NCBI GenBank assembly: GCA_023634235.1
Contig: JAMKCF010000009.1
Span: forward strand, 5,456,001 to 5,520,000
Direction of reading: 5' to 3'
DNA length: 64,000 bases
From: Pisaster brevispinus
Taxonomy: Eukaryota > Echinodermata > Asteroidea > Forcipulatida > Asteriidae
Position 1 is the stretch's first letter. Each line of letters opens with the position of its first letter. The notes beneath the pieces are model-generated. The model had not been told where the DNA came from, did not search any database, and was given only the letters and a program-made list of their open reading frames with translations. A program made the translations under genes and the position numbers. Positions 36,340-49,416 of this stretch are shown here, in pieces.

Positions 36340-37545
36340 TTTAGTACTGGCACACTTGTGACAGACACACTCCTATTAGACACGCCCCAACGTGACACAT
36401 CCCTACTAGATACAACCCTACCAGGTACATTCTGTCACTAGACACTCCCATAGCACACCCTAAGCAAGACACACCCCTGCTAGACACACACTTGCCAGAG
36501 ACACCCTTACCAGAGACACCCTTACCAGACAACCCCTGCAAAACTCACCCGTGCCAGACACACCTTTACCAGACTCTCCCCTGCCAGACTCACCCCTGCC
36601 TGCCAGACACACACTTACCAAACACCTCCTGCCAGACTCACCCATGCCATACACACCCTTACCAGACACTCCCCTGCCAGACTCGCCCCTGCCAGACTCG
36701 CCCCTGCCAGACTCACCTTTGCCAGACTCACCTTTGCCAGAGACACCCTTACCAGACACCTCCTGCCAGACTCGCCCCTGCCAGACTCACCCCTGCCAGA
36801 CTCACCCTTACCAGAGACACCCTTACCAGACACCTCCTGCTAGACTCACCCCTGCCAGACTCACCCCTGCCAGACACACCCTTACCAGAGACACCCTTAC
36901 CAGACACCTCCTGCCAGACTCACCCATGCCAGACTCGCCCCTGCCAGACTCACCTTTGCCAGAGACACCTTTACCAGACACCTCCTGCCAGACTCACCCA
37001 TGCCATACACACCCTTACCTGACACTCCCCTGCCAGACTCGCCCCTGCCAGACTCGCCCCTGCCAGACTCGCCCCTGCCAGACACACCTTTGCCAGAGAC
37101 ACCCTTAACAGACAACCCCTGCAAAACTCACCCATGCCAGACACACCTTTACCCATGCCATACACACCCCGCCAGACTCGCTCCTGCCACACTCGCCCCT
37201 GCCAGACTCGCCCCTGCCAGACTCACCCTTACCAGAGACACCCTTACCAGACACCTCCTGCCAGACTCGCCCCTGCCAGACTCGCCCCTGCCAGACTCGC
37301 CCCTGCCAGACTCGCCCCTGCCAGACTCGCCCCTGCCAGACTCACCCCTGCCAGACACACCCTTACCAGAGACACCCTTACCAGACACCTCCTGCCAGAC
37401 TCACCCCTGCCAGACACACCCTTACCAGAGACACCCTTACCAGTTACCTCCTGCCAGACTCACCCCTGCCAGACACACCCTTGCCAGACACACCCTTTCC
37501 AGAGACACCCTTACCAGACACCCCCTGCCAGACTCACCCATGGTA
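36340..37545 (+). repeat. 15-bp minisatellite, about 1.2 kb
   Basis: Variants of CTGCCAGACTCGCCC, TTACCAGAGACACCC and TTACCAGACACCTCC are shuffled along the array. The core stretch near 37260-37350 is nearly pure CTGCCAGACTCGCCC. Since 15 is divisible by three, long frames encoding PDSPL-type pentapeptides stay open on the plus strand and GRGES-type on the minus strand. They begin inside the intron and lack splice support, so I do not call them genes. Confidence 0.95.
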
Positions 37546-38969
37546 TTTACAACGTAATAGTTTCTTTGCGGTAAGCTAAAAGACAGTACAGTGAACCACA
37601 CAAGCCAAGCGATCAGCCTTGCACAAAACAAAAACACTTACAATTGTAATTTGTAATTAGGCGCTTGTGCAACTCACGAACACCTCTTGTTATGGTTTGG
37701 GTGGGGGGGGGGGGGTCGTCTTTTTTTTCTCTCCTTCTTCTTCTTTTTCTTTTTCTTCTTTCGCCTCCTCCCCTTACATTACACAAATGTTATTCCAATT
37801 TTGTCTTCTTTGGTTCATACCGGAAATTACAAGGAAAAACGTTTTTCAAGTTGAAAGGTAAAATGTCTTCATCAATTCATTCAATCATTGTTTGATGACA
37901 TCACTTACGAACACCTTGTTTTTGTAACTAACAAAAACGGAGTTTCTACTTTTCTTTTCTTTTCTTTTTTCCTTTCTTTTTGCTTGTTTGTTTTTTTGTT
38001 TGGGCTAAAGTTGGTCACGGTGTTGATCTGAATGCTGTCATCTTTTAGGAAGCTTTGTTTGAATTTATTACACTTGTCTTCATCAAGGGGAAGCAGTAAA
38101 TCTAAGTATTTTAAATCCAAGTGTTTTACGTAGACGTTCTCAAAACCTGGGCTATTATTTCACTGAAACTTTTCACGGGTCATTATTTTAATGACATGTA
38201 GTTTTTGAAAGTAGAGACTGGATGTACACACATCTTTTTACTTTCAACACTTATTTATAAAAGAAAAGCAGGTTTCGGTTTTTCCAGAAAGGATGTGAAA
38301 GTCTACTTGTATGTAACTAATACGTCCTCCAATGAACTGGTTAAGGAGATTATTTTCTCACTTCATTCTTCCGTTAGAAAATACTTTTCTTTTCTATATC
38401 TTCCTCATGTAATTCACATAAAGTGTAATTTCAAGAAAGAAAAAACAACCCAAAAGAAAAACAATTTATATGAATTGTTGGAATGTTCACTGTTGCGCAT
38501 CAGTGTTACATAACAGCGCGCTCATTGGAGCGCGCTCCACCTGTCATTCGATAACGAAAAGAAAAGTAACATGCTCAAGGCATGAAACCACACAAGACAA
38601 TGTACTTGCATAACTGATTGTCTTTCATATATACAATTTTGCTGTGTATTAGCTTTTGAGTGAAGTGTGAACAGGGCCTGTGTGTACTTTTGCAGCATAT
38701 TTCTTTTGCTCTCATCTTTCAAAAGTACCATTTTTCTTCACTTCCGAGTGACATTTATCAAACTGTTTGCGCTGTCCAAATGAGCCTCACAAGACATAGT
38801 TGTGCAAACAGTGGTTAGGCAAGCACTCCACTGCATTCCCGCCCCCCCCCCACCCAGTCTGCTTGGCACACTTGCATCTATTAAGTGACATGTAGTCTCC
38901 CTACATGTCTGAACATGCTATACGGTTTCCAGCACACGCTCTCTATGTTTGGATCAGGGACAAGGCTAG

Positions 38970-39007
<38 letters not shown>
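38970..39007 (+). repeat. (CT)n microsatellite
   Basis: Uninterrupted CT dinucleotides for about 37 bp. Confidence 0.95.
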
Positions 39008-39009
<2 letters not shown>

Positions 39010-42000
39010 GGTGACCGCTTCGTGAGGACAATTCTTGAGAGAGTGTAACAAGGGAGGCATCCTTGACACGCTGATCTGATGCAAGGCACAGTCCTCCGCT
39101 GCCGCGGTAAGGAGCCTAGTAGAAGTCTTAAAGTAAAGACTCCAGTGCATCGATCGGACACCTGAAATCTTGAGATGGGAATCAAGGAGTAATCGTGTGG
39201 GATGTAGACTTTAAGCCTTCATTACATTTCCATGTGTTTGTTATTCAGCACGAGAGTGGAAAACATCACTTGTAACACATGTATTCCTGCACCAGGAACA
39301 CATAGCAGGCACATTAGTATGTATTACCATCGCAAGCTGTCTTTGTGTAGTAGTTGCAAATAAGGTGTTGTTATGGGCTATACAAGTCAGGAGTGCTAAA
39401 GAAAAATAAATACATAAAAATAAGTGTCTGTTTCGAAAGAAGTGGTAAATGTCCTTCTTTAGATGCTCGGCTTCTTAGAAAAAAAAATCTGTAGATCTGT
39501 TCGGTGTTGTCCTCAATTAAAGACTGGGATCCTTACCCCCCCTCCCACCCTATCCCCCCTCACCATTGTCTTGATGGAGAAAGTATCAGTTCAAATTATA
39601 TAGAGATGGTTGGACTTCAAGATGTTTCACATCAACATATTGAAGATTTGTCATCTTTTCTCATTACTTTCTCCTTGAAAAGTCTTTTTTTTTTTCTCTT
39701 TTTTTTTATGCATTAAGAAATGCCGGGTTTGTTTTCACGTGTATAAAAGAAATGCTGTAGGAGCATTGTTGGAAATCATTTTGACAGAGGGGTAATTTCT
39801 CATGTAAACACAACCAGTACGCTGGATAAGCCCACGCTGCATCTCCTAAACTATTCTAATAAATTGATGGCTCGCTCGTGTTCCAGAGCATACTTACAGC
39901 GGGATTACGTGTCTGCAAGTTTTCTTTTGGAGGCAGCTCCCTGGCACGGGCGTTGAAAAACGCAGCCTCGTTGAGGTTGCACGATGAGGGCTTTACTGCC
40001 TCTCGCTGTTTGACGAGTCTTTGGTGCTGGGCTTAGTCTCCATTACTCCGCATCCTGTGTGAGCAGACTGAGTCAATAGAGTGGGTCGTCAACAACCATT
40101 GCTCATGCTTCTGTACAGTTGTCGTGCTGCTTGCTCGTGTTTCGGCTAGTATTTCAAATTGTTATATTAAAAATAATATACTTCTGAGTGCATAAGGTCC
40201 TTGAGCAATTTTAAATGAATAAAAAGGGAGAACAAAGTTTAACTTTTTCCCATCTGGAGGCATAAATATTTGGTTTAGTAGGCAACAATTTAATTTGCCC
40301 ACAGCTGCATCCCCCCTCCCCTTGTCCCTAAAAAACCACTCCAAAACAAACTACAAAAAAGGCCTAGTTAGACCACTGCTAATTCAAATTTGATTAAAGA
40401 AGTAACATTATCTACTGCGGCGTTATCCAGTTACCGAACGAGACTTTACATCAACAATTTTTATTGCACAGGTGATACCTCAAACGCGTAGTTTTTGTTA
40501 CTAAACTTTGATTAAAATACTACACGGCAAAACGGACGTCTGGTGTTGACCCTTTCGTTTACAAATAGAAGGATTGAATACCCTATTACCGCGGTACAAA
40601 GCACGTTTTTCGATTTAATAGAACAGAGCATGTTCAGCAACCTATGAAAAGCTTCCTGCTTTTGTTGTTTGCCGCATTTATTATTTTTTTTATTCTTATC
40701 TCCAGCCAACTTACATTAAGTTCACTCGTCTGAAACGGAGTTTTATTTCGATCGACCTAGAGTCGCTCCTAATCTATTTGGTTCGGCGCGACTCTAGATC
40801 GCCTGTCTGAAAGTGGTGTTAACTCGTAATCTGTAATTTCACCACCGGCACACATACATGAAGTACGTCATCTCAAAAATGTTACCGACTACATTGAAAG
40901 AAAAAAAGGGAACCAGTGGCAAGCATTTCATTTCATTAAGCATTCTGATTGGTAACCTATATCTGGTTTTCATCTGGACAGCAATTTTATGTGCCCAGCA
41001 GCCTAAAGGCCCGTAGATTGCGTTGATATTGTGCGCTTGTATTCAAAAACTTAAAGTGGCGATATTCAAAAGACGTGTCATTGACATTGAGCCTATACTG
41101 GAATAAATGTATTCCAATTTATGTCATTCATTGCGGATGCAATGTTGTCTAGATGCTAATTTGGGGACTTCATTTATTCATTTATTTTGTTCAATATTTT
41201 TCTTCTTCTAATGAATGGAAAAGCTTGACTTGACATAGCGTGCATGAAAAGTTAAACACCCCTGATGTACAACATGTGAAGCGATGAATATTTGATTAAA
41301 TACAGCCATCCCAGAAGGACTGCACAGAGCCTTAGCGGTGAATAAAGTTACTTAGACTAATCCAGCCAGAGCAAAGAATTCAAGATTAGAAATGATGCGC
41401 GCCTGTCATGGTAATCTTTATTCCCTGTTTTATTCACCACACCGAGCTTCAAATTACAGTAGAATATATCTCTGTCCCGAACACTGACATCATGAACGTT
41501 TGGCTATACCCAACACAACCGTTGGCTCCTGATTATTGTGCACAAAACATAACGATTATCTCGCCGACTGCGACGTGCAGTAGAAGAATGTGTAACCAAT
41601 GTTAGAAATAACATGTTGTGTTGAACGAAATGCTTATTTGCTTAGAATGACAGACAAGCGGAAAAGGTGACTGTTATCTAAGTTTTTGAAACTCTTTGAT
41701 CAACTTACTTCGAAGATGCACATTTTGAGTGGACCTCAACGTTTCCACATGAGAGAGTGCAATGTCTGTACTGAAAGGTGCGAGAAACGCAGAACAAAGG
41801 TCAAAAGAGGGCGCCGCCCATACAAAAACCACAAAAGGAACCAAATGATTGCACACAGGGGGCCAGCTTCTAAAATGAGCAGTTGGAGTGTAACACTAAA
41901 GCAACACTTACAGATTCTTGTTAAAACATCGTCATTGATTTTAGAATTGACAAAGTTAAGAAGGTAAATTTATTACATAGAATTTTAGCGAGCATTATCA

Positions 42001-42297
42001 AAGTTGAAAAAAGGTTCTGGCGAGAAATGTAATTTGATGACACATAGTGCTGTCAGTCAAAGAGGGCGCCAGTTGAAATTAGGCAGTCAAAAGAGGGCTT
42101 ACATCATGACTTGCTTTCACGGACGCCATCTTGGAATTTTTTTTTTGTTCGTGGCACCACATCACTATACTGAACAACTAATATCCAACAACATTCATGG
42201 AGCCTGCCATGTTTGTTATATCGGTGTTTACTGTATTCTCAGTAGCCATTGGTTCTCAACCTGCGGAGTTTTTTATTTGATTTTTTTGTTTGTTTGG

Positions 42298-42356
42298 TTG
42301 GTTTTTGTTGTTTGTTTGTTTGTTTGTTTGTTTGTTTGTTTGTTTGTTTGTTTGTT
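42298..42356 (+). repeat. (TTTG)n microsatellite
   Basis: About twelve TTTG units. The local open frame is a by-product. Confidence 0.93.
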
Positions 42357-44109
42357 GTTATCTTAATTTAATATTGTTGCTGGGGTGTTTGTTTGTTTGG
42401 TTGTGGGTGTCGTGATTGTTGTTGTTTTTTTGGGGGGAGGGGATTTCCAGTACCCAGAAAGCAATGATCATAAATAGTGTAGCTACAGTGGTGAAGGGCA
42501 AACCAAAAGGAGTCTTCATAAATTCAAGAATTACATCCTAAAAATTAATACAGAATTACAAATCAATACAAAGAATTAATTATCAAATTATCAGTCGGAA
42601 AATGCAAAACTCATATAAAAACCATTTGCACCAATTTTTTTGTTTTTTTTTTTCTTGTTGGGTGGGGGGGGGGGGGGGTTCAATATTTGATGCCATGTTG
42701 ATATCCAATATTTTGATGAGTTTATATTCAGAAAGGTTGGACCAGAAGAAACAACTCCCTAAAATAAGGTTTCCAAGATACAATGACGCTAAATTAATGG
42801 TCATATGATACTACCTAATATGCTGACAACAGTATCAGGGCGACCATTTTGGTGGCTTTGTCTGTCAAGAAAACATCACTCAAATTACACTTTTCCAAAA
42901 TGTCAGACCTTTTAAGATGTATCCATTAACGACAGGGATAAAGACTCCTTCAAAACATAACAAAGAAAATATATATGCCGCAAATAAGCAATTATGTAAA
43001 TGGTTCGGTTTTTGTGGGTTCTTGACATTTATCCTATAATGTCAGATGTTTTTTGCTTCCCATTGTAAATGTCACGGATCCCCTGCTCCGATAGCGTGGT
43101 ATGGCTTAGCTTTATTATCAGTGAAGTCGAGAGGGATGGTGCTAAATTATCCACCATGACATTGGTAATGTGCTACGCATAGTCATGATGTCACTCAGCA
43201 ACAAGATTATGCACACAAAAAAAAAAAAACGTATTGGTTTTAAGCAGTAACTCCGACCCGGGCTGCCTACTGTACCGGTTGCACGTATATATATATTCAC
43301 ACCCAGTAATCAATCACCCCAGTAATCAATCACGCTGGTCGTGCCTAAGATGCGCAGAAATTAATTATTATTTATAAGAACCGCGGGTACCAAAGTTAAA
43401 TACAACTCTCTGTATGTGTGCTATTTTTCTGTTCGGTACAGGCTAAAAACCAGTGCGGCTGCCATGCTGAAATTATATTTGTTTGTAATCAAATTGTAGA
43501 ACCTCAAGCAGTTGTAGCCATCTGCATTAGTAACTCTGCACCTTGTAATGTCATTAACTGCGTTCATCTTGATGAATATAGCAGACCGGTTTCTTTACAT
43601 GTTGGGGTTCACTTGTGGTCTGTTCTGCCGTGAAGGTTAGCCAACCAACCTTGTAGACCTATCTTGCGGGGAATGGCTAAGTACTACCCTGTCACATTTA
43701 CAATTCACATAAATCAATCTCGTAAATTGTATGGTAATAATCGTGATAAGCATAATATTATTAACACCTTCAGGTACTGGTTTTAGTTTTTTTGTTTCTG
43801 TTTTCTTTCTCTTCGAAAGGAAAAGAAATATGTAGTCGTCACAACATCTTGAGTTTAGAATTGTATGTGTTGTCTTGATAGATAGCTTGGTATCTTGAGG
43901 ACTACTGATTTTATTAATTTCGCTAAAAAAGGGTGCTCTCCATGTTGACCTCTTATCCATGTTGACCTCTAATTCATGTCCGAATTAGCAGCCACGGCTT
44001 GGTCACCATATTGTAATGCATTGAAGAATAGGATTCCCATAGCAACGCCCTAAGCAACCGCCACAGCAGTAGCTGCAGTCTCCAATTTAAACCCAGCCTA
44101 ATAAAAGGC

Positions 44110-44355
44110 TGTATCCGCATTGGCGGCTACAGCTACGGCTACGGCTGTTGCTGAGGATGTTGCTAAGAACGTGCCGTACCTCAACGCATGATGACACGGC
44201 GATTACAGCCGTAGCCACAGCCACCAATTCTGGCGGCTATGACTGTTGCCGAGACTTTTGGTACGACTGTTGCCGAGGATTTTGCTTAGAACGTGCTATA
44301 CCTCAATGCATGATGACACGGCGATCTAGCCAAAGCCGTAGCCGCCAATTCAGAC
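44110..44355. mobile_element. Hairpin element with internal tandem duplication
   Basis: Left end ATTGGCGGCTACAGCTACGG and right end AAGCCGTAGCCGCCAATTC are inverse. The middle is doubled: CTCAACGCATGATGACACGG and CTCAATGCATGATGACACGG, each with TAGAACGTGC or AAGAACGTGC before it. The arms resemble those of the 8000-8128 element. It lies about 160 bp upstream of exon d. Confidence 0.75.
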
Positions 44356-44515
44356 ATTGCCTAAGTCGCAGTTTTATAACAATGTTGGGTTTTTTTTAAG
44401 GGAGGTAAACAAGATGGCTTCATCATGATAACAATTGATTGAAATTGGAAACTAATCTTAATCCCAATCTCTATATTCTTATCGCCGATCTCTCATTCGT
44501 CTTCCCTCTTGTCAG

Positions 44516-44666
44516 GTCTCGTCATTAGAATGTCTGGATATACGTAACACCAATTGGACGGAGTACAGCATGCCCATGCTAGCGAGGGCGCTACGTGCCG
44601 ACATTACGTTATCGGCGCTACACATGGAAGGGTGCAATATTTCAGGGCGACCTCTCTTCTTGCTAT
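44516..44666 (+). CDS. PPP1R37: PPP1R37 exon d
   Basis: A 151-bp exon with acceptor cttgtcag and donor T|gtgagt. It encodes residues 90-139 plus the first base of codon 140. It carries two LRRs: SSLECLDIRNTNWTEYSMPM leading into LARAL, and LSALHMEGCNISGRPLFLL. The SGRPLxLL signature is shared with vertebrate PPP1R37. It ends in phase 1 and is completed by exon e. Confidence 0.96.
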
Positions 44667-46653
44667 GTGAGTACCAGCCTCGGATGTAGGAATGAAAGAG
44701 AAAGGTTTACATCTAGCTAGCTGGCCTTCACATTAAATTCTGACTTCCCTTCTCCTTTGCTAACTTTCAAAAGGAACGTATATCGTTGGGATTTTTTTTG
44801 GAAGGGTAAATTCAATCCCGTTCTCTAGTTGTCAATGAAACACACCATACAACCAGCCTATGAAGACGTCATCAATTTTGACGGTCACGTTTTGGTGGGA
44901 AACTTGTGGGTGTTCCGTCAGGGATTCTGTGCACACCATTCACACTGGGCTTATTTCAAATTCTGCAATCTAACTAAGCGTTGATGGGGTCTTATAATGC
45001 GATTTCCTTGACTTAGATCGTATTTCCGATGGAAATGGTTCTGCAGAGTATTGTTACACGTCTTTAAGAGAGAGAGCATGTGGTTTCGTTTGTGTAACAG
45101 TACACTAAGTAGTTTTTATGAGCTACAACATTAAAGTGAACTGCGAACATTTGACCGCAATAATGTGTGGTCACATTTAGCCAAAAGACAATCTTTGACG
45201 AATTTTTTTTGAAAACTTGAGAAAATGATGTGTAAAGTCAGTGTGAATGCAAAGCAATTTTCGGTATGTTTTCGACACGCGTGATTCACAATACAATCAA
45301 TGCCTTCTAATACAGTTTACACGTTGATTTTTTTTAAAAAAGTGGTCGACTTGTAAACAAATCATTCTCGCAGCTCAGTGACGCATTGGCAGCTTGGGAC
45401 CTTGAAGTGTCTGACATAAATGTGAAAAACATTCATTGACCGCACCAAAGAGTACATTGTTTTGCCGTAAACAGCAGAGAAATTTGACCTTGTTGCCTTC
45501 ATGTGCTTGCAAACCGCGAACAAATATAGATGTCACGCCAAATGGCCTCACCTGGGCAATTTGTAGAGGGTGCGATGTTATCGTGAATCGCCTGTTTTGT
45601 GAAAGGCTTCATGATTTCTGTTACACTATCAAAGATGAAAGCCACTCATACAGAATTCTATCACAAGGTTATCCTTTAAAGAGGGGGCGGGTGCTAAGGT
45701 AAACCTCAGACTTGAGATGCACTCATTTTCCCATAGATAAGAGTCCTTATGAAAATGGGAGACAACTTTACAAGTCTCAACGTCTGCTCAGGACTATACG
45801 TTCATTAGTGCAATTTGTATGAGTTTCATCAAATTGCTTTTGCATATTTTTGGAGCTCCTGACTAATGGGGTTTATTGATCAAGAGTGTTCTTCAAAGTG
45901 TTTGTTTGGCAAAAAGAAACATTCGTTTTGTAAGTAACACATTTGCTTGTTGACTTTGCTTGTTTTTTCTTCGAATTTATACACATTTTTCATTTAATGA
46001 CATTTTGATCATTACAGAAATTGCAATTAATGACCTTATAGCAATAAGCCGACGTCCAATCTCACATTAAAGTGATGTAAAATGCCACTGTGTTTGATAC
46101 CCTTCAAGTGCAACTTTTGTTAAAATCCGAAAATGTTCGATGATGTCACATTTCAAATAGCTGGTCTGTTCATCTTTGTACAGATAACTTTCAGTTTATT
46201 CTTGGATTCTGATGAGATTCAATTAAAACGGCATTGAATTTGAGTCCATGAATGGCGCAGAAGTTCCTCTTGGGAATGCACTGACCCAGTTGTTTTTGAT
46301 GTCCGATGACATCATGTTTCAAGTTTCACTCTGAAAGAGTATCAAATAAAATGATATTTTAACGGGAGGTCAGAGACTTGTAACTTTGTCCTCATTCTTA
46401 TGAGGATTCAATCTATTGGAAAATGAGTTCATCACAGAACATTATATGAGTGCCTCTTTAATGAGTCCTGTATCTTTTCAATTATCTTATAAATTTCTCC
46501 TGGGTGAAAGGCTTCTACAATTCAATATTCCACATTTTGTTTAACTAATGAATACAGAAATACAGATCAGTACCCAGTGGAACTGTGGTGTTTTTTGTTT
46601 TTTTTCATGAATTTGTTTTTATAAATCTTCCTGATGTGTTTTCGTTTACCCAG
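44667..46653 (+). other. Intron between exons d and e (1987 bp)
   Basis: The element at 45690-46450 fills about 760 bp of it. 44667-45689 has no recognised feature; the open frame at 45436-45702 is unassigned. Confidence 0.75.
45690..46450. mobile_element. Dispersed element family D, copy 2, inverted arms
   Basis: Left arm GCACTCATTTTCCCATAGAT ... ACTTTACAAGTCTC is mirrored by right arm GAGACTTGTAACTTTGTCCT ... ATTGGAAAATGAGTTCATC. It shares AATGCCACTGTGTTTGATAC and TTTTTGATGTCCGATGACA with 15184-15600. It ends about 200 bp before exon e. Confidence 0.8.
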
Positions 46654-46799
46654 TAATGGCATTGAAACAAAATACCTCGGTACGAGACCTCTATCTGGCT
46701 GAGAACAGACTGGTGCCCTCGGATGCAATACACCTTGGCAGTATGCTCAAACACAACAGAGGTGTCAAGCTGCTAGACCTTAGAAATAACCACATACAG
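46654..46799 (+). CDS. PPP1R37: PPP1R37 exon e
   Basis: A 146-bp exon with acceptor gtttacccag and donor CAG|gtaaac. The carried T makes codon 140 TTA (Leu). It encodes residues 140-188 with the LRRs VRDLYLAENRLVPSDAIHLG and VKLLDLRNNHIQ, which have the LxLxxN asparagine-ladder cores of ribonuclease-inhibitor-type repeats. An inverted-repeat element ends about 200 bp upstream of its acceptor. Confidence 0.96.
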
Positions 46800-49293
46800 G
46801 TAAACATGAATTTTATATCGTGACTGCAAAACAGAAAGTTGATATTAGAGCATTGTCTAAGATTGTGGTAATGACATCATGTAGATGTGCAGCATGACTT
46901 TCTTTTGTCCATAATTTGAAGAATAAAATTGTAGAAAATGTTGCTGTTCTTGAGGTGACCGTGTGTGAACAAGATTTGTTTAAATTGTGGTGATTTTACC
47001 CCTTAAATGATCTTAGTGCAACAACAGATGGACTATCTGCACCAAATCCTGTTGTGAAAGTTGACAGTGGTTTTAGTTTTGTGGAGTCTACCCACAACCG
47101 TTTGGCTTGGTCTGTTCCTGGTTCTAAATTTACATTTTACCTGAAACTGTGGAAATGTGGAAACTATGTCGACCAATCAAAGGTGAATGGTTTGAAGAGA
47201 GCTGCTGGGATGTGGCTGCTTATGGGCATGCGTGTTGTTTTGTTCAAATCAAATCAAGTTCTAATTTGTTGGCATCGAGTGGTATTGAGTCTACCTAGAG
47301 GCTGCATTAAATTGTTAACCGAAAACTCTTGTTCTTTACAGTTCAGGAGTTTCTGTTTTTGTGTTGTCTTGTTTTTGCTTGTTAAAGATGTAATCTCATT
47401 TCTGCTTTTGTACTTAACTAACAACAACAAAACATGATGAATGCAATGTCGATGAAAGCATGGTTTCGTCTAACACTCAAATATTTTGTGATTTGATTCG
47501 TCATTTTCCTATTTGTCAATAAGCTTAATATGCATTCAGGCGGTGATGTTATCAGAATCAGATTAGTCTGGTTTACAGGACAGACATAGAATAGAATACG
47601 AATAGAAACGAATAGACCCCCTGCGGGCCTGATACTTTAGCGAGACAACAGAGAGCTAGGCAATCGGGGACTTTTGGGACGCTAGGTGGCAGCCAGACTT
47701 ACCAGGTAAATCCATTGTTCTTGGTAATGTGCACATGCTCAGAACTACATAAACAATGGAAATTCACCTGGTAAGTCCGCTGCCACCTAGCGTGCCAAAG
47801 TCTCCCATTGCCTCCATGCCCCTGGTCATTGCCTTGGTGCCCTTTGAATTGTGCCAATACAAGTTTTCATTTCCTTCATTGAGGTTCTCTTTGCTAAAAA
47901 AAAATAGTCTTGCCCTTACAAAGAATCAGGCCTGCTCCATGCTTAGAGCGCCATCGCTGCAAGGACATTCAAGTAATAGAAGTGTATACCTGCCACGCAC
48001 AACCTTCAGCAAGTGATAGGTTTCTCTCTACCTCAGTGAGGGTGCTATTTAAGCTAATGATGTCATATGCAAGGGGTGTCTATGAAAGTATATTTAACTT
48101 CAAATGCAGAAACAGGGTCGTTACATAAACAGTTGGGTTTATATTTTTCTCTGGTGTATACTGTTCATTTACTCTATTGATATCGGAATTTCTAAAGGAG
48201 TCCAGACTGACTTATGATGTGTGACTGTGCTTTAGTTTTTGTTCTGTTGAGACTCACTGCCTGGTACATCTCACATGAGAATGTTCATTATATGTGAAGA
48301 CTTAACCAACACTTTGCAGCGCATGACTGCATCCAGAGCATGCATGTTGTGTACAATGAATAGTTTTGTCGTATGGTCTAGTTCTGATTCAAGACCTTAT
48401 CGCGCTGCCAAATGCCATTATATTTGTCATGATCCCAGTGTGCTAGAGCAGACATGATTACTGGTTTTCATTTATACTGAAAAGGGGATCAGACTACTCT
48501 CCCTTCCAGCCACAGTTTGGTTATATTGATTGGAACGACTAGAGGATAGAAACAAAATGGCCCAATTATAATCAAAGGATCTATAGAATAAGCCATGAGC
48601 AAACCCTGGTACCATTGTGTGCCACACACACATTCATTTAGATTTGTGTACGTGTGTTTTCCTCGTCTCTTTTGTAACTGTGCGAAAGCTTGCCTCGGAC
48701 CATGTGACATAGCAACTGTCTGGGGAATTCAACTTTAAGCGGTAACTATGTGGCTAAGCAAGTTGTTGTACCAGATGTTATTCAAATCTAACTCAAAAAT
48801 GGCCTAATGAGAAGAGAATCGCAGAATATTTGATATTACACAACTTCTTTACTCCAGTCCCATCCCTGAAGAGTCTGTGCAATTTACTCGCATTGTACTC
48901 TCAGGTCGTTCAATTCAGAATCGAACCGACCTCCCTCGTGCTTCATTTAAATAAACTATCCTGTCTAAACTATTGTCAAATGCTCCTTTAACATAATCTT
49001 TCAACTGTTTTGCCTTGCCGCTGGTTTAATTGGCATGCCATTTAGTTCCATATATATATCCCCATGGGGATTCAGATAATGATAAGATACCTGCAGAATG
49101 ATTTCCTCCCCGGCAGTGTAATTACAGCAAAAGAGCCTGTGGGTATTCATTAGGGGGGGGGGGGGGGGAGAGAGAGAGTAGGAAATGGTCATTTTTATCA
49201 TTTGGTTTAACTGTTACTACATAAGCATGATTGTATCAGATTATGTCTGAGGTATATCCCACTTGATCAGATATGACGGTTGTTTTGTTGCAG
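46800..49293 (+). other. Intron between exons e and f (2494 bp)
   Basis: Contains the long hairpin element at 47659-47813 and a G-rich run with GA repeats at about 49151-49178. The 127-codon frame at 47054-47437 is unrecognised and lacks splice support. Confidence 0.75.
47659..47813. mobile_element. Long-arm hairpin miniature element (about 155 bp)
   Basis: Left arm (47659-47719) includes GACGCTAGGTGGCAG and CTTACCAGGTAAATCCATTG. The right arm (47752-47813) includes CAATGGAAATTCACCTGGTA and CTGCCACCTAGCGTGCC. About 60 bp pair with few mismatches around a 32-bp loop. Confidence 0.85.
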
Positions 49294-49416
49294 GATGCTG
49301 GACTGTCCCATTTGTGCGATGGTTTACTTGATCAGATGGAAGGGCAGTTAACTACGCTCGTCTTGTGGAATAATCAACTCACACAGAATGGAATGACCCA
49401 TCTTGCTAAAGCTTTG
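49294..49416 (+). CDS. PPP1R37: PPP1R37 exon f
   Basis: A 123-bp, phase 0/0 exon with acceptor tttgttgcag and donor TTG|gtatat. It encodes residues 189-229: DAGLSHLCDGLLDQMEG, then the LRR LTTLVLWNNQLTQNGMTHLA. The LVLWNNQLT.NGM block is the most recognisable piece of the family. If the intron is retained, the reading frame runs on for 22 hydrophobic codons to a stop, so the longer open frame here (to 49482) should not be taken as a separate product. Confidence 0.96.

Larger units (their letters stand above)
36255..44515 (+). other. Intron between exons c and d (8261 bp)
   Basis: Carries the 15-bp minisatellite, a CT microsatellite, a TTTG microsatellite and the nested hairpin element at 44110. 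38008-38970 and 39010-42285 hold only unrecognised short frames. A small palindrome around CTAGAGTCGC (40749-40803) and a duplicated CAGTAATCAATCAC (about 43301-43333) are also present. Confidence 0.75.

Noticed and set aside
36492..37574. Several 140-185-codon Pro/Asp/Ser or Gly/Glu/Ser repeat frames on both strands
   Set aside because: They are translations of the 15-bp minisatellite within an intron; many overlapping frames are equally open.
40749..40803. Inverted pair around CTAGAGTCGC as a further Harbinger-like element
   Set aside because: Only about 15 bp pair and the outer GTCTGAAA flanks are direct, not inverse; too little to define an element.
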